Notes: generated from the letters alone by a model not told the origin. A stretch of 42,800 nucleotides of DNA from Chloroflexota bacterium (GCA_024277175.1 JAJRVT010000328.1:1-42800); one strand, 5' to 3'. Counted from the stretch's first letter, positions 14,368-24,332 are shown. Made by a program: numbers and translations.

Positions 14368-16878
14368 TCAATAGGGCAGCGGATGCTGGAAGAGGGCGGA
14401 TTGGGTGAGGATGTAGAGCGAACCAGCCACCTCATCAATGTACAAACCGCTCAGGTTCTGTAATTGATCCCCTTCCGGCGAGACCAACTGGGCCATATAA
14501 GCGCCCCTTTTATCGAAAACCACGATCCGATCCTGGGCGGCGTCGGCAAGGTAAATGGGCGAGTCGGCGCCGGGCCCAAGGGCCATGTCCACCGCTTCGC
14601 CAAGCTGAGCCGCGCCCCCCTCCAGCGAGAAAGGCACCTGCTCGCCGGACGCGTAGCGCAGGAGCATGCCGTTGCTGTAGAGCAGCCAGATATCGCCGTC
14701 GATGGCCATGGAAAGCAGACCGACCAGGTTGGCCGTGGTCTGTTCTGCGAACCAGAAATCAGGCGTCTGGCTGAAGCTTCCCAAGCCGTAACGCAGGATC
14801 TGCTGGACGCCTTCATCGGCTACATAGGTGCGCCCATTGTAGACCTCAATGTTGTTCGGGACCTGCAGCGCCGTCGGATCGCCCACTTCCACGTGAGACG
14901 CGCCTTCCACGCGCGCATTGTAGCGGAAGAACTGATTGTTGCGGTCCAGGACCAACAGATTGGCCTTGTCCTCGTAGCCGGGAATCGGCGGTTGCCAGGC
15001 GAAATCGACCAGGCGGCCAACCGTCACCCCGTCAATCGTCTCCCCCGCGCGCAGCACTACAATCGGCGTTGGATCAGGCACAAATTCGCGCGTATTGTCC
15101 AAACGGTACCGTTCGATGACCTGACGTCCGATATCCAGCACGTAGATATCCTGATCGACGACCAATACCCGGTAGGGTTGGGCGTCACCGGGGAAACGCA
15201 CCAATGGCTCCACCAATCCCGGCAACGGGCGCACCTGGAGCACTTCCTGCAACTCCTGCTGGATGCGGGCGTTCAACTCATCTGTACGCGCGGAGGGGCC
15301 GCTCATGGCCGCGGCTTCGTCCACGAACTGCTGCGCCTTGACCAGCTCAGCTCGTCCTGTCGCCTTGTCTCCCGCGTCCAGGGCCGTCAAAGCACCGGCA
15401 AGCCGCGCCTCGGCCATTTCAATCCGGGTCTCGTACTCTGCATTCTGGCTGGCCCCCTTGCGCCAGTAGACCGCGGCCACCAGCACCGGGATCAGCACCA
15501 GGATCAGCAATGCCAACAGGGCGAAGAGACGGGCCCGACCGCCTCGAGTCGGAGGCGGAGGTGCGAAAGGCTCAGCCGGCGCCTGGGCCAGCGCGCGTTC
15601 GACGTGGGAGGGCGCAGGCGGTTCGGGTTCGCCGCCAGACGGGATGACCGGTGGAGGCGCGGGATGAGCTGCGTCAACTTCATCATCCAAAGAGGCCGGC
15701 CGGCGATCAGGCAGGATATTGCCGAACAGTTCCTTAGCCCGCTGGACGCCCGCCTGCGCGCTGGCGGCCAGCGCCGCGGTCGTCGCCACATTGGTCGCGG
15801 CCTCTGCCGCCTCTTCGCCAGTGGGAGCGTCGAACGCGCCGGCGTCATACTCGCGGGAGATGCTATCAGGTGCATCCTCAACAGGCGAACCAGCGTGGGC
15901 CGACTCACCGGCCGTGGCCATAGACAACGCTGCGGCGGCTGTGGCGGCATCCTGTGGATGGCGATCCTGGCGGGCCCCGTCCTCACCCTCTGGTGAGGGC
16001 GGGATATCATCAGCCGCACCCTGCTCAGGCACGCTGCGGACGGGCGGCGCAGCGTTGACTGCAGTGGGCAAACCGGAGACCGGCGTCACTGGCCGGGGAC
16101 CGGCATCCGACAGGGGGGGATCCGGCGGCGTCTGATCGGTCTCATTGACGGCCTCTGCGTCGGAGACGGATGAGATCTCGCTCCTGGGCTGGCTGGCTTC
16201 CACCACGACAAGCAGACCTGGCAGGTGAGACAACGCGTACTGTTCGCGCAGCCCCCGGGCCGCTTCCGTGCAATTATGCATGTCGATATAGGCCACAGTC
16301 GCAGCCAGGGTGCGCAGAGGCACCTCGCCCAGCCAGCCAGCGCCGCCAATGAAGAGCGCGCCGCCGCCGGATAGGTCCTGGCGGTGAATGGCGGGTTCGG
16401 TCCCTGGCGCGGCGGCGTCGAAGTTGAGGATGTCCGCCGGATAGCGTTCGATGATCGAGCCGGAGGCGATCAGGGCCAGGGCCGGGCCGCTGTGAAGAAG
16501 CATGAGCCGGTTCTGGACCAGGCCAGCGCAGATAACGCCCCCCTCCATGGGAGCGTCAGGGCGATGGCGGTTGAATTCGTCCAGTTTGCGGCGCGCGCTG
16601 GCCACAGCCTGGCGCAGCACCTGGGATTGGCTGCCCGTGGCCGTGTAATAGGTGCGTTGCAACGCGCTCAACATGCGCTCCGACAGGTCCTCGCGTGCGG
16701 CGTCGTCCCCGGTCAGTTCGACGATGGCGTAGATATTGCCGCGCAGGGCCTGCCGCGTATCGGGCGGCGGCTCCACCACGCGCACGCCCACAGGCTGTTC
16801 ACCCCGGGCATCCACAAAATGGGCGACTTTCACGCGCAGGATAGGTTTCGATTCGGCGTCATCAGGAGAGGTAGTCAT
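14368..16878 (-). CDS. Membrane protein with PP2C-like N-terminal domain and C-terminal beta-propeller
   Basis: 836 residues. The N-terminal part (about 15-235) resembles the PPM/PP2C phosphatase fold in strands such as GGVICAGLVQNRLMLLHSG, but no metal-binding DGxGG motif is seen, so catalysis is doubtful. A Pro/Ala-rich linker (about 240-470) leads to one membrane helix (about 480-500, LFALLALLILVLIPVLVAAVYW), a short helical region, and a C-terminal NHL-like propeller (about 560-836) with repeats such as YRVLVVDQDIYVLDIG and SPIYLADAAQDRIVVFD. It may sense an internal state and pass it across the membrane; this is inference. Start ATG 16878 is fixed by the promoter 6 nt upstream. Confidence 0.65.
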   Translation of the reverse strand: MTTSPDDAESKPILRVKVAHFVDARGEQPVGVRVVEPPPDTRQALRGNIYAIVELTGDDAAREDLSERMLSALQRTYYTATGSQSQVLRQAVASARRKLDEFNRHRPDAPMEGGVICAGLVQNRLMLLHSGPALALIASGSIIERYPADILNFDAAAPGTEPAIHRQDLSGGGALFIGGAGWLGEVPLRTLAATVAYIDMHNCTEAARGLREQYALSHLPGLLVVVEASQPRSEISSVSDAEAVNETDQTPPDPPLSDAGPRPVTPVSGLPTAVNAAPPVRSVPEQGAADDIPPSPEGEDGARQDRHPQDAATAAAALSMATAGESAHAGSPVEDAPDSISREYDAGAFDAPTGEEAAEAATNVATTAALAASAQAGVQRAKELFGNILPDRRPASLDDEVDAAHPAPPPVIPSGGEPEPPAPSHVERALAQAPAEPFAPPPPTRGGRARLFALLALLILVLIPVLVAAVYWRKGASQNAEYETRIEMAEARLAGALTALDAGDKATGRAELVKAQQFVDEAAAMSGPSARTDELNARIQQELQEVLQVRPLPGLVEPLVRFPGDAQPYRVLVVDQDIYVLDIGRQVIERYRLDNTREFVPDPTPIVVLRAGETIDGVTVGRLVDFAWQPPIPGYEDKANLLVLDRNNQFFRYNARVEGASHVEVGDPTALQVPNNIEVYNGRTYVADEGVQQILRYGLGSFSQTPDFWFAEQTTANLVGLLSMAIDGDIWLLYSNGMLLRYASGEQVPFSLEGGAAQLGEAVDMALGPGADSPIYLADAAQDRIVVFDKRGAYMAQLVSPEGDQLQNLSGLYIDEVAGSLYILTQSALFQHPLPY

Positions 16879-16884
16879 GGGGGA

Positions 16885-16913
16885 ATTGTAACGCGCCGTC
16901 AGTGGAATGTCAA
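16885..16913 (-). promoter_or_regulatory. Near-consensus promoter giving a leaderless mRNA
   Basis: On the minus strand TTGACA (16913-16908) and TACAAT (16890-16885) are spaced by exactly 17 nt. Only 6 nt (TCCCCC) separate the -10 box from the ATG at 16878, so the start point predicted by spacing is the A of the start codon. Confidence 0.65.
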
Positions 16914-17161
16914 TCGCCGTACAGACAAGTTTTAACTTTTTTCTCATACTTGGCTAAGCTTCTATCAAGTCTTCGGGAGTAAGCTCAACGACTGAAAACC
17001 AAAATCATTGGCTTTCGTTTACAGTCTCGCGGGACGGTGCCTGAACGTCGAGAACACCCAAATCAGGCGAAGTCACAGGGATGAAACGGCGCGCAGGCGT
17101 CGCCCCACGAGTTCAATCCATTCATTCATTATCACATCACAAATGGGGAGGAAACGTGACT

Positions 17162-18343
17162 ATGCGTCGTTTCAAACGATTCTTCTGGCTGTCTCTTTTC
17201 GCGCTGATCGCCGTCGCGCTGACGGGACCGGCCACCGCTTTTGCGCAGGAGGACGCGCCGCCCGATTAGGCGCCCACGCTGTTGATCTTCACCCGCTATC
17301 CCTCCCAGGAGATCGGCATCGGCGAAACCCTGTCCGCGGACCTGACTCTGCGCACCGATACGCCCCAACTCGTCAACCTGAGTGTGGACGACGCGCCCGC
17401 AGGCTGGAATATAAGTCTGCGCGGCCGCAACCGGGTGATCGATTCAGTCTATGTGGACGACACGGAGGACGCCAAGGTCACCCTGCGCGCGGAGACGCCT
17501 CCGGATGCAGAGGCCGGCGAGTATTCGTTCACCGTGGTAGCCAAAGGCGAGCAAGCCACGGCCGAACTGCCCATCACGCTGACCCTGACCGAAAAGGCCC
17601 CGCCCAGCCTCTCTATGGAGACGGACTTGCCGGTGCTTCGCGGTAAACCCTCCACCACCTTCCGCTACGACGTCACCCTGCGCAACGAAGGCGATGTCGA
17701 TCTCAACGTCAGCCTGAGCGCAGATGCGCCCCCCTTCATGCTGGTGACGTTCAAATCCAGCAGCAAAGAGGTGACGGACCTGCCTCTGGAGGCCAACGCC
17801 AGCAAACGGCTCAGTGTGGAGGTGAAGCCCCTGGTCGACGCCCCCGCCAACACCTACCCCATCACGCTGCACGCCGATGGCGGCGAAGCCCAGGCCAGCG
17901 TGGATCTGGCCGCTGAGATCGTGGGGCAGCCCAAGCTCAAACTAACCACGCCCGACGCCCGTCTTTCCGGCAAGGCCACGGCCGGCAAGGAAACGACTTT
18001 CACCCTGATCGCGGCCAACAACGGCTCTGCGCCGGCCCGCAATGTGAAGTTCAGCGCCAGCCAGCCCAACGGCTGGACCGTGGCCCTAGACCCGGAGACC
18101 ATCGACATCATCGAGGCCGGCCAACAAATGGAGGTGACGGCCAAGGTGAAGCCGGCCGACAAGACAGTGGCCGGCGACTACATGCTGACCTTCCGGGCGC
18201 AACCCGAAGACGCCAGCAACGACTCCATTGATTTCCGGGTGACTGTGACCACATCGACCCTGTGGGGCGTCGTGGGATTGGCGTTGATCGCGGTGGCGCT
18301 GGGCGTGGTGGCGCTGGCCGTCGTTCGCTTTGGACGCCGATAG
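17162..18343 (+). CDS. NEW3-repeat membrane protein of an ABC-2 system, interrupted by an in-frame amber codon
   Basis: The start ATG 17162 is 9 nt behind GGGGAGGA and opens a textbook signal peptide (residues 1-28, [23 protein letters not shown]). Codon 36 (17267-17269) is TAG, after which the same frame continues without a break to 18343: three NEW3/NPCBM-associated immunoglobulin-like domains (about 45-140, 150-250, 255-355) and a C-terminal membrane helix (about 362-385) ending VVRFGRR. Such proteins commonly precede an ABC ATPase and permease, as here. The amber could be a real mutation (one change from CAG), a read-through site, or a sequencing error. Without read-through the downstream frame could start at TTG 17282, but would lack export. 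Confidence 0.7.
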
Positions 18344-18368
18344 CCGGCCGCCAGAAAGGAGGCGTCAC

Positions 18369-19337
18369 ATGAACGACATTGGCGGCAAATCCACCTTCGC
18401 CATCGAAACCCGGGGGCTGACCAAACGCTACGGCGACACCCTGGCCGTGGATGATCTGGACCTGAAGGTGGCCCAGGGCGAGGTCTTCGGCCTCCTCGGC
18501 CCCAACGGCTCCGGCAAGACCACCACCATCCTGATGATGCTGGGGCTGACCGAACCCACGGGCGGCCAGGTGCGCGTGCTGGATTTCGACCCGGCGCGCC
18601 AACCCCTGAGCGTCAAATCCAGAGTCGGCTATCTGCCCGATCAGATCGGCTTTTACGACGACCTGACCGCGCGCCAAAATCTGATCTATATCGCCAAGCT
18701 CAACGGCATCCAGCGCAGCGAATATGAGCAGCGCATCACCGCCGCGCTGGAACGGGTCGGCCTGGGCGAGCACACGGACCAGCCGGTCAAGACCTTCTCC
18801 CGAGGCATGCGTCAGCGGCTGGGCGTGGCGGATCTATTGATCAAGCGGCCGGCCATCATGATCATGGACGAGCCGACCCTGGGGCTGGACCCGGAGGCGG
18901 CCCGGGATTTTCTGGATGTGATCCGTGGGTTCAAACGGGAGGGGATCACCATCCTCCTCTCCTCCCATCTGCTCTATCAAGTCCAGGCCGTCTGCGACCG
19001 GGTGGGTCTCTTCCACCAAGGGCGGATGATGCTGGAAGGCTCTGTCCGCGAGTTGGCGCGGCAGGTGCTGGGCGGCGGCTATCGGGTGCTGGTGGGCGCG
19101 CGGGGCCCGGCGGATGCGCTGGAGCAGGCGCTGGCGGCCCTGCCCCACGCGCTGGCGGTCGAGCACAATCAGAACGGAACCTATGTGGTGGCGGCCGATG
19201 AAGACATCCGCGCCCAGGCCGCCAAGGCCGTGATCCAGGCCGGCGGCGAGTTGGTTTCGCTGAGTATGGAGGAGCCGAATCTGGACGACGTCTACGCAAC
19301 CTACTTCCGGGAGGTGGAGCATGAGCGCACGAGTTGA
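18369..19337 (+). CDS. ABC-2 type transporter ATP-binding protein
   Basis: 322 residues. Walker [11 protein letters not shown] at about 46-55, signature [10 protein letters not shown], Walker [14 protein letters not shown], and a H-loop SSHLL. The C-terminal ~80 residues ([13 protein letters not shown] onward) are the accessory domain usual in ABC-2 ATPases of the CcmA type. Start ATG is 7 nt behind AAAGGAGG, 25 nt after the NEW3 gene; it overlaps the permease gene by 17 nt. It energises the permease encoded next; the cargo is unknown. Confidence 0.9.
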   Translation: MNDIGGKSTFAIETRGLTKRYGDTLAVDDLDLKVAQGEVFGLLGPNGSGKTTTILMMLGLTEPTGGQVRVLDFDPARQPLSVKSRVGYLPDQIGFYDDLTARQNLIYIAKLNGIQRSEYEQRITAALERVGLGEHTDQPVKTFSRGMRQRLGVADLLIKRPAIMIMDEPTLGLDPEAARDFLDVIRGFKREGITILLSSHLLYQVQAVCDRVGLFHQGRMMLEGSVRELARQVLGGGYRVLVGARGPADALEQALAALPHALAVEHNQNGTYVVAADEDIRAQAAKAVIQAGGELVSLSMEEPNLDDVYATYFREVEHERTS

Positions 19338-20298
19338 ACCGATCCGGGGCAAACGCGAGGGATCGCCCTTCACGGGGCTGTGGGCCGTGGTGGGCAAGGA
19401 CATGGCCGATCACCTGACCAGCGCGCGCATGCGCATCCTGGACGCGCTGATCCTGATCACCGCCCTGGGCACAGTCTATATCGCCACCGAGAATCTGCGC
19501 CAGGCCGCGGACGATCGTTTTCTCTTCCTGACACTGTTCACCACCGGCCAGGGATCGGTGCCGGCCTTCGTGGGATTTCTGGGCATTTTGGTTCCCCTGG
19601 TGGCCATCTCCCTGGCCTTTGACGCGGTGAACGGTGAGTTCAACCAAGGCACCCTGGCCCGGGTGCTCTCCCAGCCCATCTACCGGGACGCGCTCCTCCT
19701 GGGGAAGTTCCTGGCCGGGCTGTTCACCCTGGCCTTGGTGCTCACAGCCATCTTCCTACTCATCATCGGCATGGGCATCCTGCGTCTGGGGATCCCGCCC
19801 ACGGGCGAGGAGGTGGCGCGCATTGTTCTCTTCCTGATCGCAACCGTCTTCTATGGCGGCGTGTGGCTGGCGTTAGCGCTGGTTTTCTCCACCATCTCGC
19901 GCCAACCCGCCACCGCAGCCCTGGCCTCCATTGCGGTCTGGCTCTTTTTCCTGATTTTCTGGGGAATTCTGACCGGTCGGCTGGCCCAGAGTCTGCGTCC
20001 GGTGCGCATCGGCATGTTGGAGGAGGTGATCCGCCAGGCGGAGTTGGCAATCGGCCTGGCCCGAATCTCGCCCAACACCCTGTTCGTAGAGATCGCCATG
20101 GGCCTGCTCCAGCCGGCGACCCGTTCGTTTGGCATGGTGTTGCCCACCCAACTGAGCGGGGCCCTGCTGGGCGCGCCCCTGCCCCTGGGCCAGAGCGTGC
20201 AACTGATCTGGCCGCAACTGACCGCGCTGATCGCAGAGACGATTCTGCTCTTCGCACTGGCCTACGTTCTCTTCCAGCGGCAGGAGATCCGGGCGTAA
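19321..20298 (+). CDS. ABC-2 type transporter permease
   Basis: 325 residues with a soluble N-terminus (1 to about 35) and about six membrane helices, including [55 protein letters not shown] and a final [19 protein letters not shown]. The [30 protein letters not shown] segment is typical of NosY/ABC-2 permeases. Translationally coupled to the ATPase (17-nt overlap, GGAGG before ATG). The set NEW3 protein-ATPase-permease likely forms one complex. Confidence 0.85.
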   Translation: MSARVEPIRGKREGSPFTGLWAVVGKDMADHLTSARMRILDALILITALGTVYIATENLRQAADDRFLFLTLFTTGQGSVPAFVGFLGILVPLVAISLAFDAVNGEFNQGTLARVLSQPIYRDALLLGKFLAGLFTLALVLTAIFLLIIGMGILRLGIPPTGEEVARIVLFLIATVFYGGVWLALALVFSTISRQPATAALASIAVWLFFLIFWGILTGRLAQSLRPVRIGMLEEVIRQAELAIGLARISPNTLFVEIAMGLLQPATRSFGMVLPTQLSGALLGAPLPLGQSVQLIWPQLTALIAETILLFALAYVLFQRQEIRA

Positions 20299-20304
20299 AA
20301 GCAT

Positions 20305-20399
20305 AATAGAACGCGAATTTAACGGATTAGGCGGAAACAGCCGGATTTTTCTTGAAAATCCGTGAAGATCCGCTCAATCCGTTAAATTCGCGTTCTATT
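20305..20399. repeat. Palindromic intergenic repeat, AATAGAACGC family, best-preserved copy
   Basis: Begins AATAGAACGCGAATTTAACG and ends with the exact reverse complement of that segment (CGTTAAATTCGCGTTCTATT). Inner words GGCGGA/ATCCGC and CCGGATTTTT/AAAATCCG also pair, giving a long hairpin. It directly follows the permease stop codon and may act as an RNA end for that operon. Confidence 0.85.
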
Positions 20400-20442
20400 C
20401 TTTCACCCCCACAGCCTGCTAGGCGAATCCGATGGGTCGTTC

Positions 20443-20448
20443 TATAAT
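20443..20448 (+). promoter_or_regulatory. TATAAT -10 box upstream of pyruvate kinase
   Basis: A perfect TATAAT, 70 nt before the pyruvate kinase ATG. The -35 region (TAGGCG at 20420) is poor. The resulting leader of about 60 nt shows no obvious structure. Confidence 0.4.
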
Positions 20449-20518
20449 GTCTGCGCCAATGCAAGTTGGCTTTGAGACAACGCGCAGCCGATAATACACC
20501 ATATAAAGAGACGACCCA

Positions 20519-21958
20519 ATGGAAGAACAGATCAACTGGCCCCTGAAAAAGACGAAAATCGTCGCCACCATTGGACCGGCGTCCCAGGCGCTGGAAACAT
20601 TGGAGGCCCTGATCGAAAACGGATTGAACGTGGCGCGCCTCAACTTTGCCCACGGCACGTTCGAAAGCCATGCTCAATCCATCACCAACATCCGGGCGGC
20701 CGCGGCCCTCGTCGACCAGCGGGTAGCCATCATGGGCGACCTGCCCGGCCCCAAAATGCGTATCGGTCGTCTGGTCACAGAGCCCATCGAACTGGTGCAG
20801 GGGCAGACATTTATTCTCCAGACGGAAGCGATCGAAGGGACCCAGGAGCGGGTCTCCATGAGTTTCGACAAGCTGTCCGAAGCGGTGAAGCCCGGCGACA
20901 CCATCTTCATCAACGACGGCTATATCCAGTTAGAGGTGGAGCGGGTGGAAGGACAGGAGGTCCACACCCGGGTGGTGATCGGCGGGCCGTTACGCTCGTT
21001 CAAGGGCGTCAACTTTCCCGGCATCGACCTGGGCATCCGCGCCTTCACCGAGCATGACCGCGACTGTCTGCGTTTCGCCGCTGAGCAGGGCCTGGACGCG
21101 GTCAGCCAGTCGTTCGTCCGGGATGCACAAGACATCAAAGCGGTGCGTCGCGCTGCCAAGGCCTTGGGCTATCACCCCTTCATCATCGCCAAAATCGAAC
21201 GCAAAGCGGCCCTGGATAACCTGGACGAAATCCTCGACGTCACCGACGGCATCATGGTGGCCCGGGGCGACCTGGGCGTAGAGACGCCCATCGAAGGAAC
21301 CGCGCTGTTGCAAAAGGAGATCATCCGTAAAGCCAATATCAAGGCCACACCGGTCATCACCGCCACCCAGATGCTGGAGTCCATGGTCAGCAACCCGCGC
21401 CCCACTCGGGCCGAAGCCACCGACGTGGCCAACGCCATCCTCGACGGCACGGACTGCGTCATGTTGTCGGGCGAGACGGCCATGGGCGAGTTCCCGGTGG
21501 AGACGGTGAAAATCATGACCCGCATCGCCAAGGCCACGGAAGGCGCGACCAGCGAACATTCCCATGTCCTCAACGCCCTGGAAGCCAAGCGTCAAGCCGG
21601 GATGCTGGGCCTGAAGGACGTCATCTCCCTCAGCAATATCCAAAGCGCCAAGGTATTGGAGCCGCTGGTCATCGTGGCCCCCACCAAGACGGGAACCACA
21701 CCCCGCAATCTGACCCGCTTCCGGGAAAACACCTGGGTGATCGCCATGTGCGTGGACGATCGGGTCTGTCAGGAGTTGCAGTTCTCCTACGGCGTCTTTC
21801 CCGTATACGAGCCTATCATCCCGCCCAGTTGGAACCAGTACTGCCGCTCCTGGCTGTGGGAGCATGGCATCAAGGATGGGATCGCGCTGTTGACAGAGGG
21901 ATCCAGCGTGGGCCACAGCCAGGGGGATAACCGGCTGGAAGTGATCGAGCTGCACTGA
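20519..21958 (+). CDS. pyk: Pyruvate kinase
   Basis: 479 residues, normal for the family. It converts phosphoenolpyruvate and ADP to pyruvate and ATP, the last step of glycolysis. Visible motifs: TKIVATIGPAS and VARLNFAHG at the N-terminus, GDLPGPKMRIG at the edge of the B domain, IIAKIERKAALDNLDEI with the catalytic Lys, MVARGDLGVE, the signature ATQMLESM, and SGETAMGEFPVE. The C-terminal regulatory domain is complete. Its stop codon overlaps or abuts the next gene, suggesting an operon with the YjbR- and YigZ-like genes. Confidence 0.95.
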   Translation: MEEQINWPLKKTKIVATIGPASQALETLEALIENGLNVARLNFAHGTFESHAQSITNIRAAAALVDQRVAIMGDLPGPKMRIGRLVTEPIELVQGQTFILQTEAIEGTQERVSMSFDKLSEAVKPGDTIFINDGYIQLEVERVEGQEVHTRVVIGGPLRSFKGVNFPGIDLGIRAFTEHDRDCLRFAAEQGLDAVSQSFVRDAQDIKAVRRAAKALGYHPFIIAKIERKAALDNLDEILDVTDGIMVARGDLGVETPIEGTALLQKEIIRKANIKATPVITATQMLESMVSNPRPTRAEATDVANAILDGTDCVMLSGETAMGEFPVETVKIMTRIAKATEGATSEHSHVLNALEAKRQAGMLGLKDVISLSNIQSAKVLEPLVIVAPTKTGTTPRNLTRFRENTWVIAMCVDDRVCQELQFSYGVFPVYEPIIPPSWNQYCRSWLWEHGIKDGIALLTEGSSVGHSQGDNRLEVIELH

Positions 21959-21972
21959 TGGAGGAGAGGCGG

Positions 21973-22335
21973 ATGGACACATATGAGGCATTAGAAACGA
22001 GCTTGCTGGCCAGGCCGGGCGCGCGCCGCGACTTCCCTTTCGGAGAGGATGTGGCGGTCTTCAAGGTGATCGACAAGATGTTTGCGCTGGTGGCCTGGAA
22101 GGATGAACCGCTACGCATCAGCCTCAAATGCGACCCTATGGAGGCCGTCCAACTGCGCACCATGTTCCCGGCGGTGCAGCCCGGCTATCACCTGAACAAG
22201 GACCACTGGAACACGGTCACCCTGGACGGCTCGATCCCCCGGGAAATTCTGGCGGACATGATCGACGACTCCTACGCCCTGGTCGTCAAAAAACTGCGAA
22301 AAGCCGACCGGAACGCGCTTCAGGCCCAGGGATAA
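21973..22335 (+). CDS. MmcQ/YjbR family protein
   Basis: 120 residues, standard length. Features: [55 protein letters not shown] and [11 protein letters not shown], all typical of MmcQ/YjbR proteins, a double-wing DNA-binding-like fold of unproven role. GGAGGAG (21960-21966) precedes the ATG at 21973 by 6 nt; an ATG at 21958 overlapping the pyk stop codon is the alternative. Five nt separate it from the YigZ gene. Confidence 0.85.
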   Translation: MDTYEALETSLLARPGARRDFPFGEDVAVFKVIDKMFALVAWKDEPLRISLKCDPMEAVQLRTMFPAVQPGYHLNKDHWNTVTLDGSIPREILADMIDDSYALVVKKLRKADRNALQAQG

Positions 22336-22340
22336 CGCCT

Positions 22341-22982
22341 ATGGAGAGCCGATACCCCATCCCCGCGGCCCGCCACCGGGTGGAAGAAGAGATCCGTCGC
22401 AGTCGCTTTATCACCACCGTCGCCCACACGCCCACTGTCGAAGATGCGCGCGCGTTCATCGCCGAAATGCGGGTGGAGTTCGCGGACGCAAGCCACAACT
22501 GCTGGGCCTATGTGATCGGCCCGCCGGGAAGCACGGCCCGCATCGGCATGAGCGACGACGGCGAACCCCACGGCACCGCGGGCAAGCCCATGCTCACCGT
22601 ACTTCTCCACGCCGACGTGGGCGACGTCACCGCGGTGGTGACCCGCTACTTCGGCGGGACGCTGTTGGGCAAAGGCGGGCTGGTCCGGGCCTACAGCGGC
22701 GGCGTGCAACTGGCGCTGGCGTCCCTGCCCCTGGCCGAGCGCGTCCCCAGCGCGACCCTGACCCTGGTGATGGACTACAGCCATGTGACGCCGCTGCAAC
22801 GCATGGCCCTCGCCTTCGAAGTCGAATTCCTGGATGAGGAATACGCCCAGGATGTGACCTATCACATCAAGCTACCGCTGACGCAGGTAGAGGGGTTTGC
22901 AGCCGCGGTGCAGGAGTTGACCAGCGGCGGGGCGTTGATTGGGGAGGTTGAAGGGATTAGCGGTTCAAAAATTGAAGATTGA
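22341..22982 (+). CDS. yigZ: YigZ/IMPACT family protein
   Basis: 213 residues. The N-terminal UPF0029/IMPACT domain is recognisable from [45 protein letters not shown] and [20 protein letters not shown]; the C-terminal DUF1949-like half follows. The biochemical role is unsettled; relatives of eukaryotic IMPACT affect translation control. The last residues are encoded in an A/G-rich tract with repeated ATTGAAGATTGAAGATT words, so the C-terminus may have been altered by a repeat. Confidence 0.85.
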   Translation: MESRYPIPAARHRVEEEIRRSRFITTVAHTPTVEDARAFIAEMRVEFADASHNCWAYVIGPPGSTARIGMSDDGEPHGTAGKPMLTVLLHADVGDVTAVVTRYFGGTLLGKGGLVRAYSGGVQLALASLPLAERVPSATLTLVMDYSHVTPLQRMALAFEVEFLDEEYAQDVTYHIKLPLTQVEGFAAAVQELTSGGALIGEVEGISGSKIED

Positions 22983-23039
22983 AGATTAAAAATTGGCGCC
23001 CGGCGCGGCCTCGCCCCACCCCAATCCTCAATTACCCCG

Positions 23040-24092
23040 TCACCCTGTCCCCCCGTCATCTTGCCGAGACAGAGCAGCTTGCCCTCGCTTGCGCGCCACC
23101 GCGCGCAGGTCTGCGACCTTATCGGTTTCGTCCACAATTTCGCCCGTCAACGTCTCCAGCACATCCTCCAGGCTGACCACGCCGGCCACGCCCCCGTATT
23201 CGTCGATAACCACGGCCAGATGCTGGCGCCGGTTGCGAAATATTTCCAGCAAGTGGTCAGCGCGCACGCTTTCAGGAATAAACGCGACCGCGCGCGCGTA
23301 GCTGGCCACAGGCGTCGCCCGTCGTCCGGACACCAGGGCCGCCAACAGCTCCCGCTGGAGTGCGACGCCGCGCACGTCATCGATATCCTCATCGCTGGCG
23401 GTGACGACGATCCGGCTGTGGGTCGAGGTGACGATCCGCTCCCGGACCTCGTCCAGGGTGGCTGAAGCCGGCAAGGTGGTCATGGCCACCCGAGGGGTCA
23501 TGATGTCGCCTGCGGTCACATCGTTGAGCCGAAAGACCCGCTTAATCATCTCCGACTCATCGGCCTCGATCACGCCCTCCTGTCGTCCCAGATCGGCCAT
23601 CAACTGGATCTCAGCCTCATTGGTCACCGGCAAGGGCTTGCCCGCGGTCAGGGGGGCGGTCAGCTTTTCCACCAGCCAGACCAGGGGCGTGAAGAGAAAG
23701 GTCAACACCAGCACGGGCTGCGCCACCAGCAGCGCGATCCGATCAGCGTAGCGCTCGCCCAGAGTCTTGGGGATGATCTCGGCGAAGATGATGACCAGAA
23801 AGGTGAGCGCGCCGGAGACGACGCCCAGCCAGGCCGCGCCCAGCAGGCGCGTGGCCAGGGCGCCGACAATGATGCTGCCCACAATGTTGGCGATGTTGTT
23901 AAGAATGACGATGCTGGCGATGGGACGACTCATATTTTCGCGGATGCGCAGCAGGGCCAGGCTGGCGCGGGTCCTATTCTGGGCCAGTTGGCGGGCTTTG
24001 ATCAGGGGGACGGAAAAGAGCGCGGCCTCACTCCCGGAGCAAAGGCCCGAAGCGATGAGCACGATGAGGATGATGATGATCAGTTCGAGCAT
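23040..24092 (-). CDS. CNNM/CorB-like membrane protein with CBS domain pair (hemolysin C family)
   Basis: 350 residues. The N-terminal CNNM (DUF21) domain (1 to about 190) has four membrane segments with the motif SGSEAALFSVPLIKARQLA and the IIFAEIIPKTLGERYA signature. A CBS-domain pair (about 205-330) follows with DIMTPRVAMTTLPASATLDEV and VVIDEYGGVAGVVSLEDVLETLTGEI. The usual C-terminal CorC_HlyC domain is absent, since the protein ends about 20 residues after the CBS pair. Members are linked to Mg/Co efflux. ATG 24092 is chosen at the start of the first helix; no good ribosome site is seen. Confidence 0.85.
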   Translation of the reverse strand: MLELIIIILIVLIASGLCSGSEAALFSVPLIKARQLAQNRTRASLALLRIRENMSRPIASIVILNNIANIVGSIIVGALATRLLGAAWLGVVSGALTFLVIIFAEIIPKTLGERYADRIALLVAQPVLVLTFLFTPLVWLVEKLTAPLTAGKPLPVTNEAEIQLMADLGRQEGVIEADESEMIKRVFRLNDVTAGDIMTPRVAMTTLPASATLDEVRERIVTSTHSRIVVTASDEDIDDVRGVALQRELLAALVSGRRATPVASYARAVAFIPESVRADHLLEIFRNRRQHLAVVIDEYGGVAGVVSLEDVLETLTGEIVDETDKVADLRAVARKRGQAALSRQDDGGTG

Positions 24093-24237
24093 GAATAATG
24101 GCGTGATAGGGGAAGGCGTGAAAACGTGATTCGTGACGAGTGACAACGTCTCTCTGAGTGTATCGCAAGATGACGCGAAACTGAAATACACTTTGGCGGG
24201 TATCTATTCAGGCTCGGACCAAGCAGGCCCGCATCCG

Positions 24238-24332
24238 GCAGAACGCGGACTGAACAGATCTGGCGGATCTTTACGGATTTTTTTAAAATCACCCCTGCGA
24301 ATCCGCTCAACCCGTCAAATCAGCGTTCTATC
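24238..24332. repeat. Palindromic intergenic repeat, AATAGAACGC family, diverged copy
   Basis: Starts near AGAACGCGGAC and ends CAGCGTTCTATC, with inner GGCGGAT/ATCCGC and ACGGATTT/AAAATC words. The arms have more mismatches than in the copies at 24 and 20305, so this is an older copy. Confidence 0.7.
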
